From assembly GCA_927349885.1 (NCBI GenBank), contig OV651816.1, forward strand, positions 10,135,882 to 10,199,881: 64,000 nucleotides of DNA. The letters run 5' to 3'. How positions within the stretch are numbered: position 1 is the first letter of the stretch; the number at the start of each line of letters is the position of its first letter. The DNA comes from Psylliodes chrysocephalus (taxonomy: Eukaryota; Arthropoda; Insecta; Coleoptera; Chrysomelidae). This document shows, in pieces, positions 34,485 to 44,079 of the stretch. Position numbers and translations under genes: made by a program. The notes below the pieces were generated by a model, which saw only the letters and a list, made by a program, of their open reading frames with translations, ran no database searches and was not told where the DNA came from.

Positions 34485-35222
34485 TCTTCAATCTACAGTG
34501 GAAGAGTTTCATCCTTTGTATCGTTTTAAACTTCATAACATCACCCCTTTCATCTACTAGCAGAGTCGCGGAGCTTCGGCGAAAGCAGTTACCTGTGAAT
34601 TCGCCTGGATTTTCTAATTTAATATAGGAGGCGATTTTGCTGTGGGCTTTTCCCCCAAATATTTTGGTGGTATTCGTTTTGGTGATGGAGATTTTAACTA
34701 CAACATTGTTTCCTTTTCCTCGATATCATCAAGTGTCGTATTAACTATAACCCATAATTAAAAGCACCTAAAATAGAATTAAGATTTATTGTAACCAGTT
34801 TTTTCTTCGTTTCTTTGATTTTCACTTACCTTAAGCATGAGATATTCGATATGAGGAGCATTGATTAGAAACGTTTCAATTTGTTCTCTAGACATAATCT
34901 TAGATTTCTTCGGTTTAGGACCAACATATCTGTTTTTAATAAATCTTATTAGTTTAAAAAAATTAATAATATTTTCATTATCTTTTAAGGCTAGCATAGA
35001 TTTTAGCATTGAATATAGGCTCCATAATGATGATGGGGCCAGTTTTAGGGATTTTTCAGCAAAATATGCCAAAAGGGCTTCTTCACTTACATTTTTTACT
35101 CTTTTCCCCGACACCAATTTTTAAATATATGGAAATATATCGTAAGTCGCCTTTTTTGCGACTTCCAAAATTTCTTCTGGAGTTTCAGTTTCTATATCAG
35201 ATAATTCTAAATCTGAATCCAT
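34485..35222 (-). pseudogene. Crypton-like tyrosine recombinase with one short intron
   Basis: ATG at 35222 opens MDSDLELSDIETETPEEI, an acidic N-terminus. After a stop (near 35123) the SAM-like DNA-binding region follows: VSEEALLAYFAEKSLKLAPS, SLYSMLKSMLAL and KPKKSKIMSREQIETFLINA. Exon 1 ends ...LMLK at 34830 before GTAAGTG, and a 62-bp intron ends TTTTAG at 34768. Exon 2 gives VLLIMGYS, then VVVKISITKTNTTKIF, and a catalytic C-terminal block GNCFRRSSATLLVDERGD (family form usually GHSFRRTSATLLVD). Box I, which should hold the first catalytic Arg between MGYS and the VVVKI strand, is deleted, and the box II His is Asn. The last part with the Tyr nucleophile is not found. The protein would recombine DNA without DDE chemistry. 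This copy is dead. Confidence 0.75.
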
Positions 35223-35372
35223 ATTTTAAAATTTGCGAAAAAAGTTTGACATAAATAACAAATTAAAAATCAGCGAACTGTCAGTTAGCAATAAATCGAA
35301 ACGTTGTTATCATAGTAACGAAACAAAAGCAGACTGTATTATTAACCATCGATCGGAAAAATTAAAAACATT

Positions 35373-35395
35373 GACCGGTAAAACTTTTACCGGTC
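35373..35395. promoter_or_regulatory. 23-bp perfect palindrome upstream of the Crypton-like gene
   Basis: The core CCGGTAAAACTTTTACCGG is extended by GA on the left and TC on the right, and both arms match perfectly around a central C. It lies 151 bp upstream of the ATG. It could be a protein-binding site for the recombinase gene, or a boundary of the element. Inference only. Confidence 0.35.
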
Positions 35396-35399
35396 CCTA

Positions 35400-36114
35400 A
35401 CGTCTACTTTCCGGTCTTGATAGGCAAAAGGCTACTTTTTGGACGAAAAATTGTTCAGAAAGTGTATATTTTTCATTTCTTACAAAAAATTATTGTGATA
35501 CCAGAAAATAGTTTTTCTACCAACAAAAACAGATTTATCTACCTACCAACAAAAGTCTTTTCTACGTAGATTGGCACAGATATAAAACATGTATATATAT
35601 ATATACAAAAAAAATAAGTTATTGACGTTATTACCTGCTTTTAAAGCGTGAATAGAATATATGCACACGGCGTATGTTTGTAAAAATTTAAATCCCCCAC
35701 CGATTGCATATGTGCCATGTGTGATTTGGTTAGATTAATAGGTAAAAAAAGAAAAAAGGTCCTTTAAATCTTACAAAGATTTTGTTTTTTATACTGCGAC
35801 CGGATTCGAACTATATCACTTCATCTTCTGGCACGCCATAATCTCTTATCCCCTAGGGAATAAACTACAAAATAAAATTTTACTAAAGGAAGCGAAAGAA
35901 CTGACCATTTTTTAAAAAAACTTTGGATTTAATCAATGGTTAAAATAGTTTAAAGGTTATAACATCACATGATAAAAACAATTATTCTTAAAAAATATAT
36001 GAGCTTAATAAAATTTGAAATATGTTTTATATTTTTAAAAAGCCAGATGGATTGTCTTCTTTTCGCATCAGCGGTCAAATATGTCAAACGCGTATTTTCT
36101 ATTTTGACCCATGT
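35400..36114. other. Unassigned
   Basis: Contains a short (TA)n run at about 35593-35604. No coding motif recognised. Confidence 0.35.
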
Positions 36115-36900
36115 AGTAACATAGATTTGATAACTAAATCGTAAACATTGATTTTTACATCTGAATTCTAGATATTTATTTTTAATAAATTATTAAAATA
36201 ATTTTAAAATAACTACATTATTTTTAGTTTTTTTTTGTTAATATAAATATTTAATTAGATATATCATGTGATATAAGCTTGAGTTTAGTTCATAGAGCGT
36301 TAAATTTATTAAATTTGCATGTTTCGACCACATCGCAATGCTGGTTTAATCCTCCACGATGGAAGGCAATCTTTTTTTATTTATTTTGGAAAACTGTGAA
36401 AATTGAAAAATACGACCAATGTTATTTATTTATTTCAAATAGGTACATTTTTTTTATCTTAGAGCCAGTCTTTTCACCTCCATGTAAAGTTGAAAGTAAC
36501 TACTTGCTGATTAAACTATAGGGCTAGTGTTTGTTAATCTGTCAAGTAAACCTACATGTAACTTTACTCAAAGGTGAAAAGATCGACCCTTAATGTAACA
36601 TTTACAATTAATCTTTTCGTTAATGATCTTTAATAACAAAAAAGTTCTTGTTCACGGTTGTTCATCTTATTATTTAATGTATTTAAAAAAAAATGAACTA
36701 ATGAAAAACATTATTGTATTCTAATATTTTTTTATACCTCTAATGTTATTTTACCGTTATTATCCTATGAAAATGTTTGCAAAAAATCAACCAGCCACAT
36801 TTTGATTTAACCTTTATAGCCAGATTTCATGGTTTTACATTTTTTAATTAAATTATTTTTTGGCCGTCGAAGGAAAAATATTGTACATTACTCAAGCAAA
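36115..36900 (+). mobile_element. Repeat unit with internal tRNA-like (SINE) promoter, copy 1
   Basis: Matches 39180-39865 over most of its length, in the same orientation. Shared blocks include AATAAATTATTAAAATAATT, TTTGCATGTTTCGACCA, GTTCTTGTTCACGGTTGTTC, CACCGTTATTATCCTATGAAA-like sequence and TTTATAGCCAGATTTC. The segment TTTAGTTCATAGAGCG ... TGTTTCGACCA (about 36284-36332) corresponds to an A box and B box of a tRNA. About 150 bp of shared sequence lies 5' of the tRNA-like part, so the repeated unit is longer than a plain SINE. Non-coding. Confidence 0.55.
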
Positions 36901-37399
36901 CTATTGTGGGTATATAAGGTAATAAAAACAATTTTTTAAATTACATTTTTCTTTTTTTATTTGGTTTTATATTATTTTTACACAAAAAGTCGAAAACTAA
37001 ATCAAAACTGGGAATAAAACAATTCCCAATGATTACTGATCAATGATCACAAAAAAAGGAATAACCTACCAATACCTTTGCCATTTGACTAGACACAACA
37101 CACAACGAACGACTGAGTAAATGAATATATCTAGATTCAAAAACTATTATTTACCTGCAAAATATTTCGCAAGGTCAAGAACTCGTTTCCTATCGCAAAG
37201 GTAGGGGGGGGGCGTATGGTGCTGAAGTTTTATTGTTACTGTTATGGTTTAACTGAACAGTGTTGCCATGTCGATTAGAATAAATAATAGAAATATTACG
37301 TCATCTGTTGAACAAAAGAACTATTAAATATGGAATACTGCTACATTTGTTGAAAAAAAGGGTTCTTAAATATAACACATAAATGACATCCATCAAAAT

Positions 37400-37632
37400 T
37401 AGTTAGTGTTACAGAACAAATAGAAGAGCCGGAAGTGATAGGTACGATTCATATTTATACCGACGGTTCTAAAACAAAACGAGGCTCAGAATGTGGAATA
37501 CACTTCAGATTCTTAAACCTAAATATAAAATGGGCTGTGAGCAATAGTGCCAGTGTAGTTCAAATAGAGCTAACGGGGATTCTCATAGCAGCAAAAGAAA
37601 TCACCAGAAATAATATCACTGGAAGGAACATG

Positions 37633-37640
<8 letters not shown>
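37400..37640 (+). pseudogene. LINE RNase H, N-terminal half (5' of the 4-kb insertion)
   Basis: IHIYTDGSKTKRGSECGIHF (from about 37444) is the first strand and catalytic Asp of RNase H. SNSASVVQIELTGILIAAKE follows with the catalytic Glu, and the sequence runs GRNMLIYI into a (TA)n run at 37635. The next strand of the domain (TDSRQPLLTLNRPRIYSG) appears only at 41725, beyond a 4-kb segment. The (TA)n replaces the codons for I-Y before T-D-S. Reverse transcriptase upstream is not recognisable. Confidence 0.75.

Positions 37641-37664
<24 letters not shown>
37635..37664. repeat. (TA)15 microsatellite, left flank of the insertion
   Basis: Fifteen uninterrupted TA units followed by CAGG. Probably an expanded left target duplication (see 41639-41724). 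Confidence 0.9.
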
Positions 37665-37667
<3 letters not shown>

Positions 37668-38209
37668 GTAAAACGACGAAGTCACACCAAAAACTATTTA
37701 ATCGTTCTCGCACCCGGAATTTTTGGCACTTAATTTGACTAAATGGCTCCTTATATATGGTTTATACATATATACATTCTAGCACCCTATATATGTATAA
37801 ATAATTAGTACATATATACCTTCTGGCTCCATATATATCATATTAAATAAAAGTTGACGAAAAACAAATTTGTTAGCTTGAGAATGAGTAGAACTTGATG
37901 GTGTAAGGTTTGCTTTTAACACGTTGGCTTCCAAGCCAAATTTCAGAATTTTGGTGTCATAAGTTTGGATGCGGTGACTTCTGTACCGTGTGTCACCGTT
38001 GATATTAAGCATTATTTTTTGCAATCAATTTTAAAAATGTATGGTTTCAATTTATAGAAAATTAAACTAAATAACCGATACTGGAATAGTGGGAATTACC
38101 AGTGATATACATAAGTATGAAAGCATCTAAAAATCGTAGTTAATTTGATATGAATTAATTATAGCTACTGTTGTATTTATACATTTATTTAAAGAAAGTA
38201 CAAACGTTA

Positions 38210-38660
38210 AGGGCATCTATAATCTGTAACATGTGAAGGGTGGGTTACTTCCACAGCACTTAGGCCTCATTAGGCCCATTGTGCATCCTCCTAAGATGAC
38301 AAGCACTTCTTAGCTCGTGAGCCAGCCTACAGATTTAATATAGTTGAAAACGTTGCCAATAATTGCTTCTCTTACATCGGCTGGGTTAACCAATACTCGC
38401 TGAACACAAATATTCTAATAAATAAGAGCGTCGAGCAATCGTAAAGGATATGCTCGATGGTCTAATCTTCTTGTTTGCACCCTCTGCAGAGTGCGGATCC
38501 TGACAGCCCCATGATATGGAAATGCTTCCGTACTTGGCAGTCTCTTATAAGTTCAGTTTTGGGAATAGGCAATTTCAAGTTACTCGTTTGGCGAGTTACA
38601 CGGGAATTTGATTTATATTTCGACTTGTTGTTTTTATATTTCGACTTGTTGTTATGGATC
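38210..38660 (-). pseudogene. LINE 3' region, inverted relative to the copy at 42.1-42.4 kb
   Basis: The minus strand encodes KLPIPKTELIRDCQVRKHFH and IMGLSGSALCRGCKQED, then a decayed tail. DNA identity with 42090-42425 is high in blocks such as ACAGCCCCATGATATG, GAGCGTCGAGCAATCGTAAA, CTCGTGAGCCAGCCTACAGA and GCCCATTGTGCATCCTCCTA. It is therefore the same LINE family as the split RNase H element but in opposite orientation, inside the insertion. Confidence 0.8.
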
Positions 38661-39125
38661 ATGCAACAAGTTTTTAAGATAAATAAAGAACGTAATGTTT
38701 ATATTTCTTGTTGTAAGAACAGCGGTCTACATGAAACTAATCTGTGTGCTCCACATAAGAACCTTATTGCCCGTTTCTGCATTATAAAGACTCTACCAAA
38801 TAATTCGGCAGAACAGACTCCCCAAAACTGAATAGTATAACGTAAATGAGAGTCAACTAACGTATAATTTGCTGCACAAACTCCTAATTCATGAGAGGTA
38901 GTTCTAATGACATCACAACCCGATGCGAGTTGTTTAAAAGTGGATCCACATGTGATTTGAATTTAAAATCCGTGTCGATATTTAAACCCAAAAATTTTGT
39001 ACAGTTTGTGACTTCTACAGTATCCATATCTATTAAAATATCAGGAATATTACATTTAAAGTTTAGCATTTTTGTTTTTTTTTTAAATTTAATGAAAGAA
39101 AATTTGCAGTACACCATGTTTTAAA
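38660..39125 (-). pseudogene. LINE reverse-transcriptase thumb fragment of a second family
   Basis: From 39117 down: KKTKMLNFKCNIPDILIDMD, VTNCTKFLGLNIDTDFKFKS (the conserved K-F-L-G-x-x-I-D block after the palm), HVDxLL, then in other frames FWGVCSAELFGRVFIMQKRA and RFLCGAHRLVSCRPLFLQQE. The end abuts the other LINE family at about 38660, where a short AAATATAAAAACAACAAGTC direct duplication occurs. The catalytic palm is not present. Confidence 0.75.
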
Positions 39126-39179
39126 GGATTTAAGGTCATTACTAATATTTGCATAAAGAATATTGACGTATTTATTATG

Positions 39180-39900
39180 CCACAAGATAGTAAATTTAAA
39201 TCGTGAATATTGATTTCTATATCTAGATTCTAGATAATTATTTTTAACAAATTATTAAAATAATTTTAAAATAATGTTTTTATTTTTTTTTATTTATATA
39301 TTTGAATAGATAATTTATGCGACAAGCTTGTTAGCTCAGTTCACAGAGCGCTCAATTTTATTAATTTTGCATGTTTCGACCATATCGCGGCGCAATGGAA
39401 GCAACGTTTTTTTTTTAAATATGAAAATTGGAAAAATACGTGTGTTGTTATGTATTTTAAATAGGTACTTTTCAATAATCTTATGGCCGATCTTTTCTTT
39501 TCGCTATTTATTTTGTACCATTTTGATTATTGTTCTGCAAAAAATTTAAAGTAGAATTATAAGAAAGTTCTTGTTCACGATTGTTCATCTTATTATATAT
39601 TGTATTAAAAAAAATTAACTAATATTTTTTTATACCTAATGTTATTTCACCGTTATTATCCTATGAAAGTGTTTATAAATGAAATTAAGTTTTTAATTAC
39701 GACAAAACACAAGAGGTAAAACGCTATAAAACTTATTTATTAAAGCATATAAAAAAAACCAGACACATTTTGATTGAACTTTATAGCCAGATTTCCTGAT
39801 TTTTTTTTATAAGATGAATTTGTAGTCGTAGGAAAAATATTGTATATCACTTGTGTAAAAGTGATTTTATACACTTGTGTCCCACTCGAATAAAAAAATT
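39180..39900 (+). mobile_element. Repeat unit with internal tRNA-like (SINE) promoter, copy 2
   Basis: Second copy of the unit at 36115-36900. The tRNA-like part is better preserved here: TTAGCTCAGTTCACAGAGCG (about 39331-39350) is close to a tRNA A-box region and GTTTCGACC (about 39373-39381) to a B box. It lies within the 4-kb composite insertion. Confidence 0.6.
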
Positions 39901-39960
39901 CAATTTTCATACTCGTAATGTAATACACCATATCAGTTTAAGTAATACAAAAACAACATA

Positions 39961-40300
39961 GTTGGCACGGTAGCGTAGTTGTCTAAGGCGTTTATATTTA
40001 CTTGTAGGCAATTTTATAATTGAGAGACAAATGGCTTCGAATTCTACGGCAAAACAGGTGAATTTGTAAATAATTTGTATGGTTCGTTATAGAATTTGGT
40101 GTGTGCCGTATTCAGTAATTTAATTTTTATTAATATGACATCCATATTACAAATTCACCATGCTTTACCGCCTCGATGATAATGCTTGAGGTTTTTCAGG
40201 TTTTCTTCACCTTTAGGTCAAATAGCCCTATAAATCATCTCTAAGTCACTGAGCGCCACGGCAAATAAAAATAATAGCCGTCACAGGCTCAGTCGGCTTT
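39961..40300 (+). mobile_element. tRNA-derived SINE with recognisable A and B boxes
   Basis: The head GGCACGGTAGCGTAGTTGTC matches a tRNA 5' part (A box TAGCGTAGTTG), and GGCTTCGAATTCT (about 40031-40043) is a B box. The body follows with ATATGACATCCA, TTCACCTTTAGGTCA, AATCATCTCTAAGTC and GAGCGCCACGG, ending in an AAATAAAAATAATAGCCG segment. Same family as 15719-16020. Confidence 0.75.
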
Positions 40301-40430
40301 AGGAAATTTACTCGTGAGATTGAAATACTTGTCAGTTCTAAGATAAATAAAAAAATAGATATTAAAAAAATGATCACTAGTTTTCTCTTTACATAATATT
40401 GCAAAACATAAAAATAGTTTTGTTTTAATT

Positions 40431-41150
40431 TATTTTAATTTATTTTAATTTATTTTAATTTATTTTAATTTATTTTAATTTATTTTAATTTATTTTAATT
40501 TATTTTAATTTATTTTAATTTATTTTAATTTATTTTAATTTATTTTAATTTATTTTAATTTATTTTAATTTATTTTAATTTATTTTAATTTATTTTAATT
40601 TATTTTAATTTATTTTAATTTATTTTAATTTATTTTAATTTATTTTAATTTATTTTAATTTATTTTAATTTATTTTAATTTATTTTAATTTATTTTAATT
40701 TATTTTAATTTATTTTAATTTATTTTAATTTATTTTAATTTATTTTAATTTATTTTAATTTATTTTAATTTATTTTAATTTATTTTAATTTATTTTAATT
40801 TATTTTAATTTATTTTAATTTATTTTAATTTATTTTAATTTATTTTAATTTATTTTAATTTATTTTAATTTATTTTAATTTATTTTAATTTATTTTAATT
40901 TATTTTAATTTATTTTAATTTATTTTAATTTATTTTAATTTATTTTAATTTATTTTAATTTATTTTAATTTATTTTAATTTATTTTAATTTATTTTAATT
41001 TATTTTAATTTATTTTAATTTATTTTAATTTATTTTAATTTATTTTAATTTATTTTAATTTATTTTAATTTATTTTAATTTATTTTAATTTATTTTAATT
41101 TATTTTAATTTATTTTAATTTATTTTAATTTATTTTAATTTATTTTAATT
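40431..41150. repeat. Perfect 10-bp tandem array, 72 units
   Basis: TATTTTAATT is repeated 72 times without a single mismatch over 720 bp, bordered by one-off variants (TGTTTTAATT at 40421, TATTTTATTT at 41151). Such homogeneity indicates very recent expansion or an assembly product. The 10-bp period is close to one turn of DNA, so AATTT tracts lie on one face of the helix. Confidence 0.98.
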
Positions 41151-41636
41151 TATTTTATTTTAGCACTGGAAAAGTAAATTCATATTGTCAAATTTGGAAT
41201 TGAATCATACATTATAATATTCTTTTGTTCGTCGACATATATTTTAGCCGGTATTTTCACCAAAGGACCTAAGGTGCTCTTACGTTCACTTACGAAAACA
41301 AACTGGGGTGCCACGAAGTAAGAAAATATATACAAAGTGAGGTGCCACAAAGTAAGGAAGTATTTTTACTCGCGAGGTGCCACTAAGTCGTAAACGTCTG
41401 AGCGTTGTTAGCGACGGGCCTGACCTCTGGGGAGTATACGGTTCAACTAAAATCGTGTTTTTATAGAAAAATGGTCGAAAAGGCACCTTTCTGAAATTTG
41501 GTAGGGGGGTTAGTAAGGTGTTAAAAAGGCCAAATATGCAATAAAACGTTCTAGCACCTTGCAATGGTGCAACAACGTAAATATAGGTGCCACTTCGTCC
41601 ATATAAATGCGTTTTTGGCGCCTCAACGTACGATTA

Positions 41637-41638
<2 letters not shown>

Positions 41639-41724
<86 letters not shown>
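41639..41724. repeat. (TA)43 microsatellite, right flank of the insertion
   Basis: Forty-three TA units followed by CAGATAGC, where the RNase H coding (T-D-S) resumes. The long Ile-Tyr frames read through it on both strands are artefacts. Confidence 0.95.
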
Positions 41725-41728
<4 letters not shown>

Positions 41729-42425
41729 TAGCAGACAACCACTACTCACCCTGAATAGACCACGAATTTACTCAGGGTTAGTACTAGAATGTCACAAAGC
41801 TTTGGCCGCAGTATCCATCAGCAATGCGGTCACCTTAAGATAGATCAAAGGTCACTAGCCAAGAAAGCAGCCAACCAAATACTTTTAGGACCTGGCCCTT
41901 CTATTGGCCTGACAAAATCGGTAGTGACAGACCTAATTAAAGAACATTTTCTTGTAAAATTCAAGGAAAGATGGGTTGAAACAACAAACTGCAGAGTTGC
42001 CAGGGAGCCCTGAAGTTATCCTGACAACACTGCAGCAAACAAATACTTGACTATGACAAAAAAGAATCTGCGTCTAGTCATAGGCATTCTGACTGGTCAT
42101 TGGCAAGTACAGAAGCATCTTCATATCATGGGGCTGTCAGTATCCGCACTCTACAGAGGGTGCTAACAAGAAGATGAGAGACCATCAAGCATATCCTTTA
42201 CGATTGCTCGACGCTCTCATTTATTACAAGATTTGTATTCGGCGAGTATCGGCTAACACCGACCGATTTAAAAGAAGCACCTCTTGGCCACGTTGTCAAC
42301 TACATTAAATCTGTAGGCTGGCTCACGAGCTAGGAGGTGCCTATCATCTTAGGAGGATGCACAATGGGCCTAGTGAGAACTAAGTGCGTGGGGGTAACCC
42401 ACCCTCCAACTTCCACACGTTACAT
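41725..42425 (+). pseudogene. LINE RNase H, C-terminal half, and 3' region
   Basis: In successive frames: TDSRQPLLTLNRPRIYSG (third strand and catalytic Asp), LECHKALAAVSISNAVTLR, then after a frameshift and loss of the terminal D-box, LAKKAANQILLGPGPSIGLT, the post-RNase H tail NLRLVIGILTGHW, LHIMGLSVSALYRGC and a GEYRLTPTDLKEAPLGHVVN segment. The 3' untranslated part follows (GGGTAACCCACCCTCC). This continues the fragment at 37400-37640. The GPxPxxG and ILTGH motifs also match the copy at 495-945. Confidence 0.75.
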
Positions 42426-42779
42426 ATACAGATAGTTAGTGAATATTGGAGTATGCTACTGTGGCCTTAAGCTGTAATATATACAACGGTTAAACAACTT
42501 GAACCAAAATGAAGAGAGAAATTTAAATTTGAAAATATTAATATTAATAAAATTATGATTTAGCAAGTTGTAAATATCCCGAAATATATAATTTTGGGAG
42601 TGAGGATGACCAGGAACTTGTTGGATACGTTGTGGACAATGAGCACTGATGATGGCAAATAAGCCGAAAGCGCTTTGCATTGATTAATAAAAAAGTTTTG
42701 CACGAAATACAAGTTTTTCCTTTTGAATATACAATAATATTTTAAGGAATATAGGCTAATAAATAAAAAGCAGGTCGAT
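42426..42779. other. LINE/Penelope-type tail with a hammerhead-like core
   Basis: CTGATGA (42646-42652), a GGC/GCC stem (42654-42656 with 42663-42665) around AAATAA, and GAAA (42666-42669) lie in the order found in hammerhead ribozymes and in the tails of some retroelements, notably Penelope-like elements. The third helix and the cleavage triplet are not evident, so activity is doubtful. The rest of the stretch is unassigned. Confidence 0.4.
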
Positions 42780-43510
42780 GACGCGCAACATTTTTATTTC
42801 TATGTTTAAACTAAATCAAGTCCCATGGAATTAAGATTTAAAAAACAAAACACGAGAGAGATCAGTTTTTGTTTTCCAAAGGGAAAAACAGACAAACTAC
42901 GACGAAAGCCCCACAGCAGTACAATTAAAAAGATAAGAAAACGTGTATATATCTTTCTCAGTACATTCAAATCGACAACAACAAAAATAATAAAAATAAT
43001 GAGTTCAACCCGTCCGTCCTCTTTGCTCGGTGCTCGGGCGCTCGTCAGCCCTCCTCGCAGTATCGAAAGAAGGTTCAGAACACTCCGTGCGAAATTTCAT
43101 TGCGCGGTCATAAGAAATAACAGAAGAGAGAAAGAAACAGCAAAGAAAAAGGGCGCAGTTTAAAACACGCTCGCATCGATTAAAAATTCCTTTCGATTAA
43201 TAATTGAGAATCTTCTTTGGAGAGTGTACACCGAAGGGGTTGATGAGGAAAAGTCGCGGGGCGATGAGGAGGCGTAAGAAGGAGGGGGGGGGTGGAATGA
43301 AGAAGACTGATTGTAGTCAGTGTGTGTCAGAGTAAAAACAGTAAGAGAGTGCGGGCGAAATGAGATGAATCGCCCCGCTGGCCCCTCGCCATCCACTCTC
43401 TGCAGCCCCTTTTTAACCCCTTACTTGGCGAAGAAGTCCCTCCGAGCATTTGCGTGTCGACCTTTACTTTATTTCTCTCTCTTAAAATTCGGTTCTCTTA
43501 TTTAACATGC
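42780..43510. other. GC-richer, non-repeat island
   Basis: CG-rich words (GCTCGGGCGCTCGTCAGCC, GAAATTTCATTGCGCGGTC, AAGTCGCGGGGCGATGAGG) and a G-run near 43285 stand in an otherwise very AT-rich region. A plus frame 42825-43163 (112 codons) is Lys/Arg/Ser-rich, and I do not recognise it. No terminal repeats or transposon motifs were seen. A host promoter, enhancer or untranslated exon is the simplest reading, but this is composition-based inference. Confidence 0.4.
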
Positions 43511-43601
43511 ATTGCATATTTTATTGGGTGATGATTATTTTTTTCAGTTACTTCTTAAATACTAAAGATTTATGTAAAGTATTTTCTAAAATTTTGATAT
43601 G

Positions 43602-43832
43602 GGGTCCTATGATTGAACGTTTACGTTATCCGTAACGTACATGTTAGGCCGAATTTTAAAAATAACGAGGCAAGTTCGTATGATGGAAACCTGTTAAATT
43701 AGAACATAACAGGCGGAAAATAACAGTAATGTGTTATGAAAGACTTTACATCATACGAATTTGTCTCTTTACTGTTAAAACTCGGCCTAACATGTACGTT
43801 ACGGATAACGTAAACGTTCAATCATAGGACCC
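43602..43832. mobile_element. 231-bp hairpin MITE
   Basis: GGGTCCTATGATTGAACGTT at the left pairs with AACGTTCAATCATAGGACCC at the right. The arms stay nearly perfect for about 57 bp (through CCGTAACGTACATGTTAGGC) and continue with mismatches to about 80 bp (TTCGTATGATG). The loop is 43685-43751. No clean target duplication is visible. No coding capacity. Confidence 0.85.
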
Positions 43833-44079
43833 ATTGTATTTTAAAACAAACACGAGATTCTTGTTTTTATTATAATTATTTTATATTAAATATTGAATTT
43901 TTACGATGCTTTACATCCATTTTAACATATTAAAAGGTTGGTTGGTATTTTGCGAAAGTTAGCATACTATAAGAATCACTACAAACATTTCGTCCTTAAA
44001 GGAAAATCGTCTACCTTGTGATATTTTTTTAAAGATAAGGGAAGCTAAAAACGAAAAATATTCTAATCCGGAGAATACG

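Larger units (their letters stand above)
37667..41638. mobile_element. 4-kb composite insertion with GGTAA...TTACC ends
   Basis: The left end GGTAAAACGACGAAGTCACA and the reverse complement of the right end GGTAATCGTACGTTGAGGCG share 17 of their first 27 bases without gaps, ending in a common CCAAAAA. Outside lie (TA)nCA on both sides, and the two halves of one RNase H domain. Near the right end the word GGTGCCAC followed by GAAGT/AAAGT/TAAGT occurs three times in 41310-41395, with a fourth GGTGCCACTTCGT at about 41587. The interior holds other repeats annotated separately, so the element was itself a target for later insertions. Confidence 0.5.

Noticed and set aside
41510..41843. Open frames with runs of Ile-Tyr
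   Set aside because: Produced by reading the (TA)n microsatellite. Only the codons after 41724 on the plus strand belong to a real (LINE) gene.
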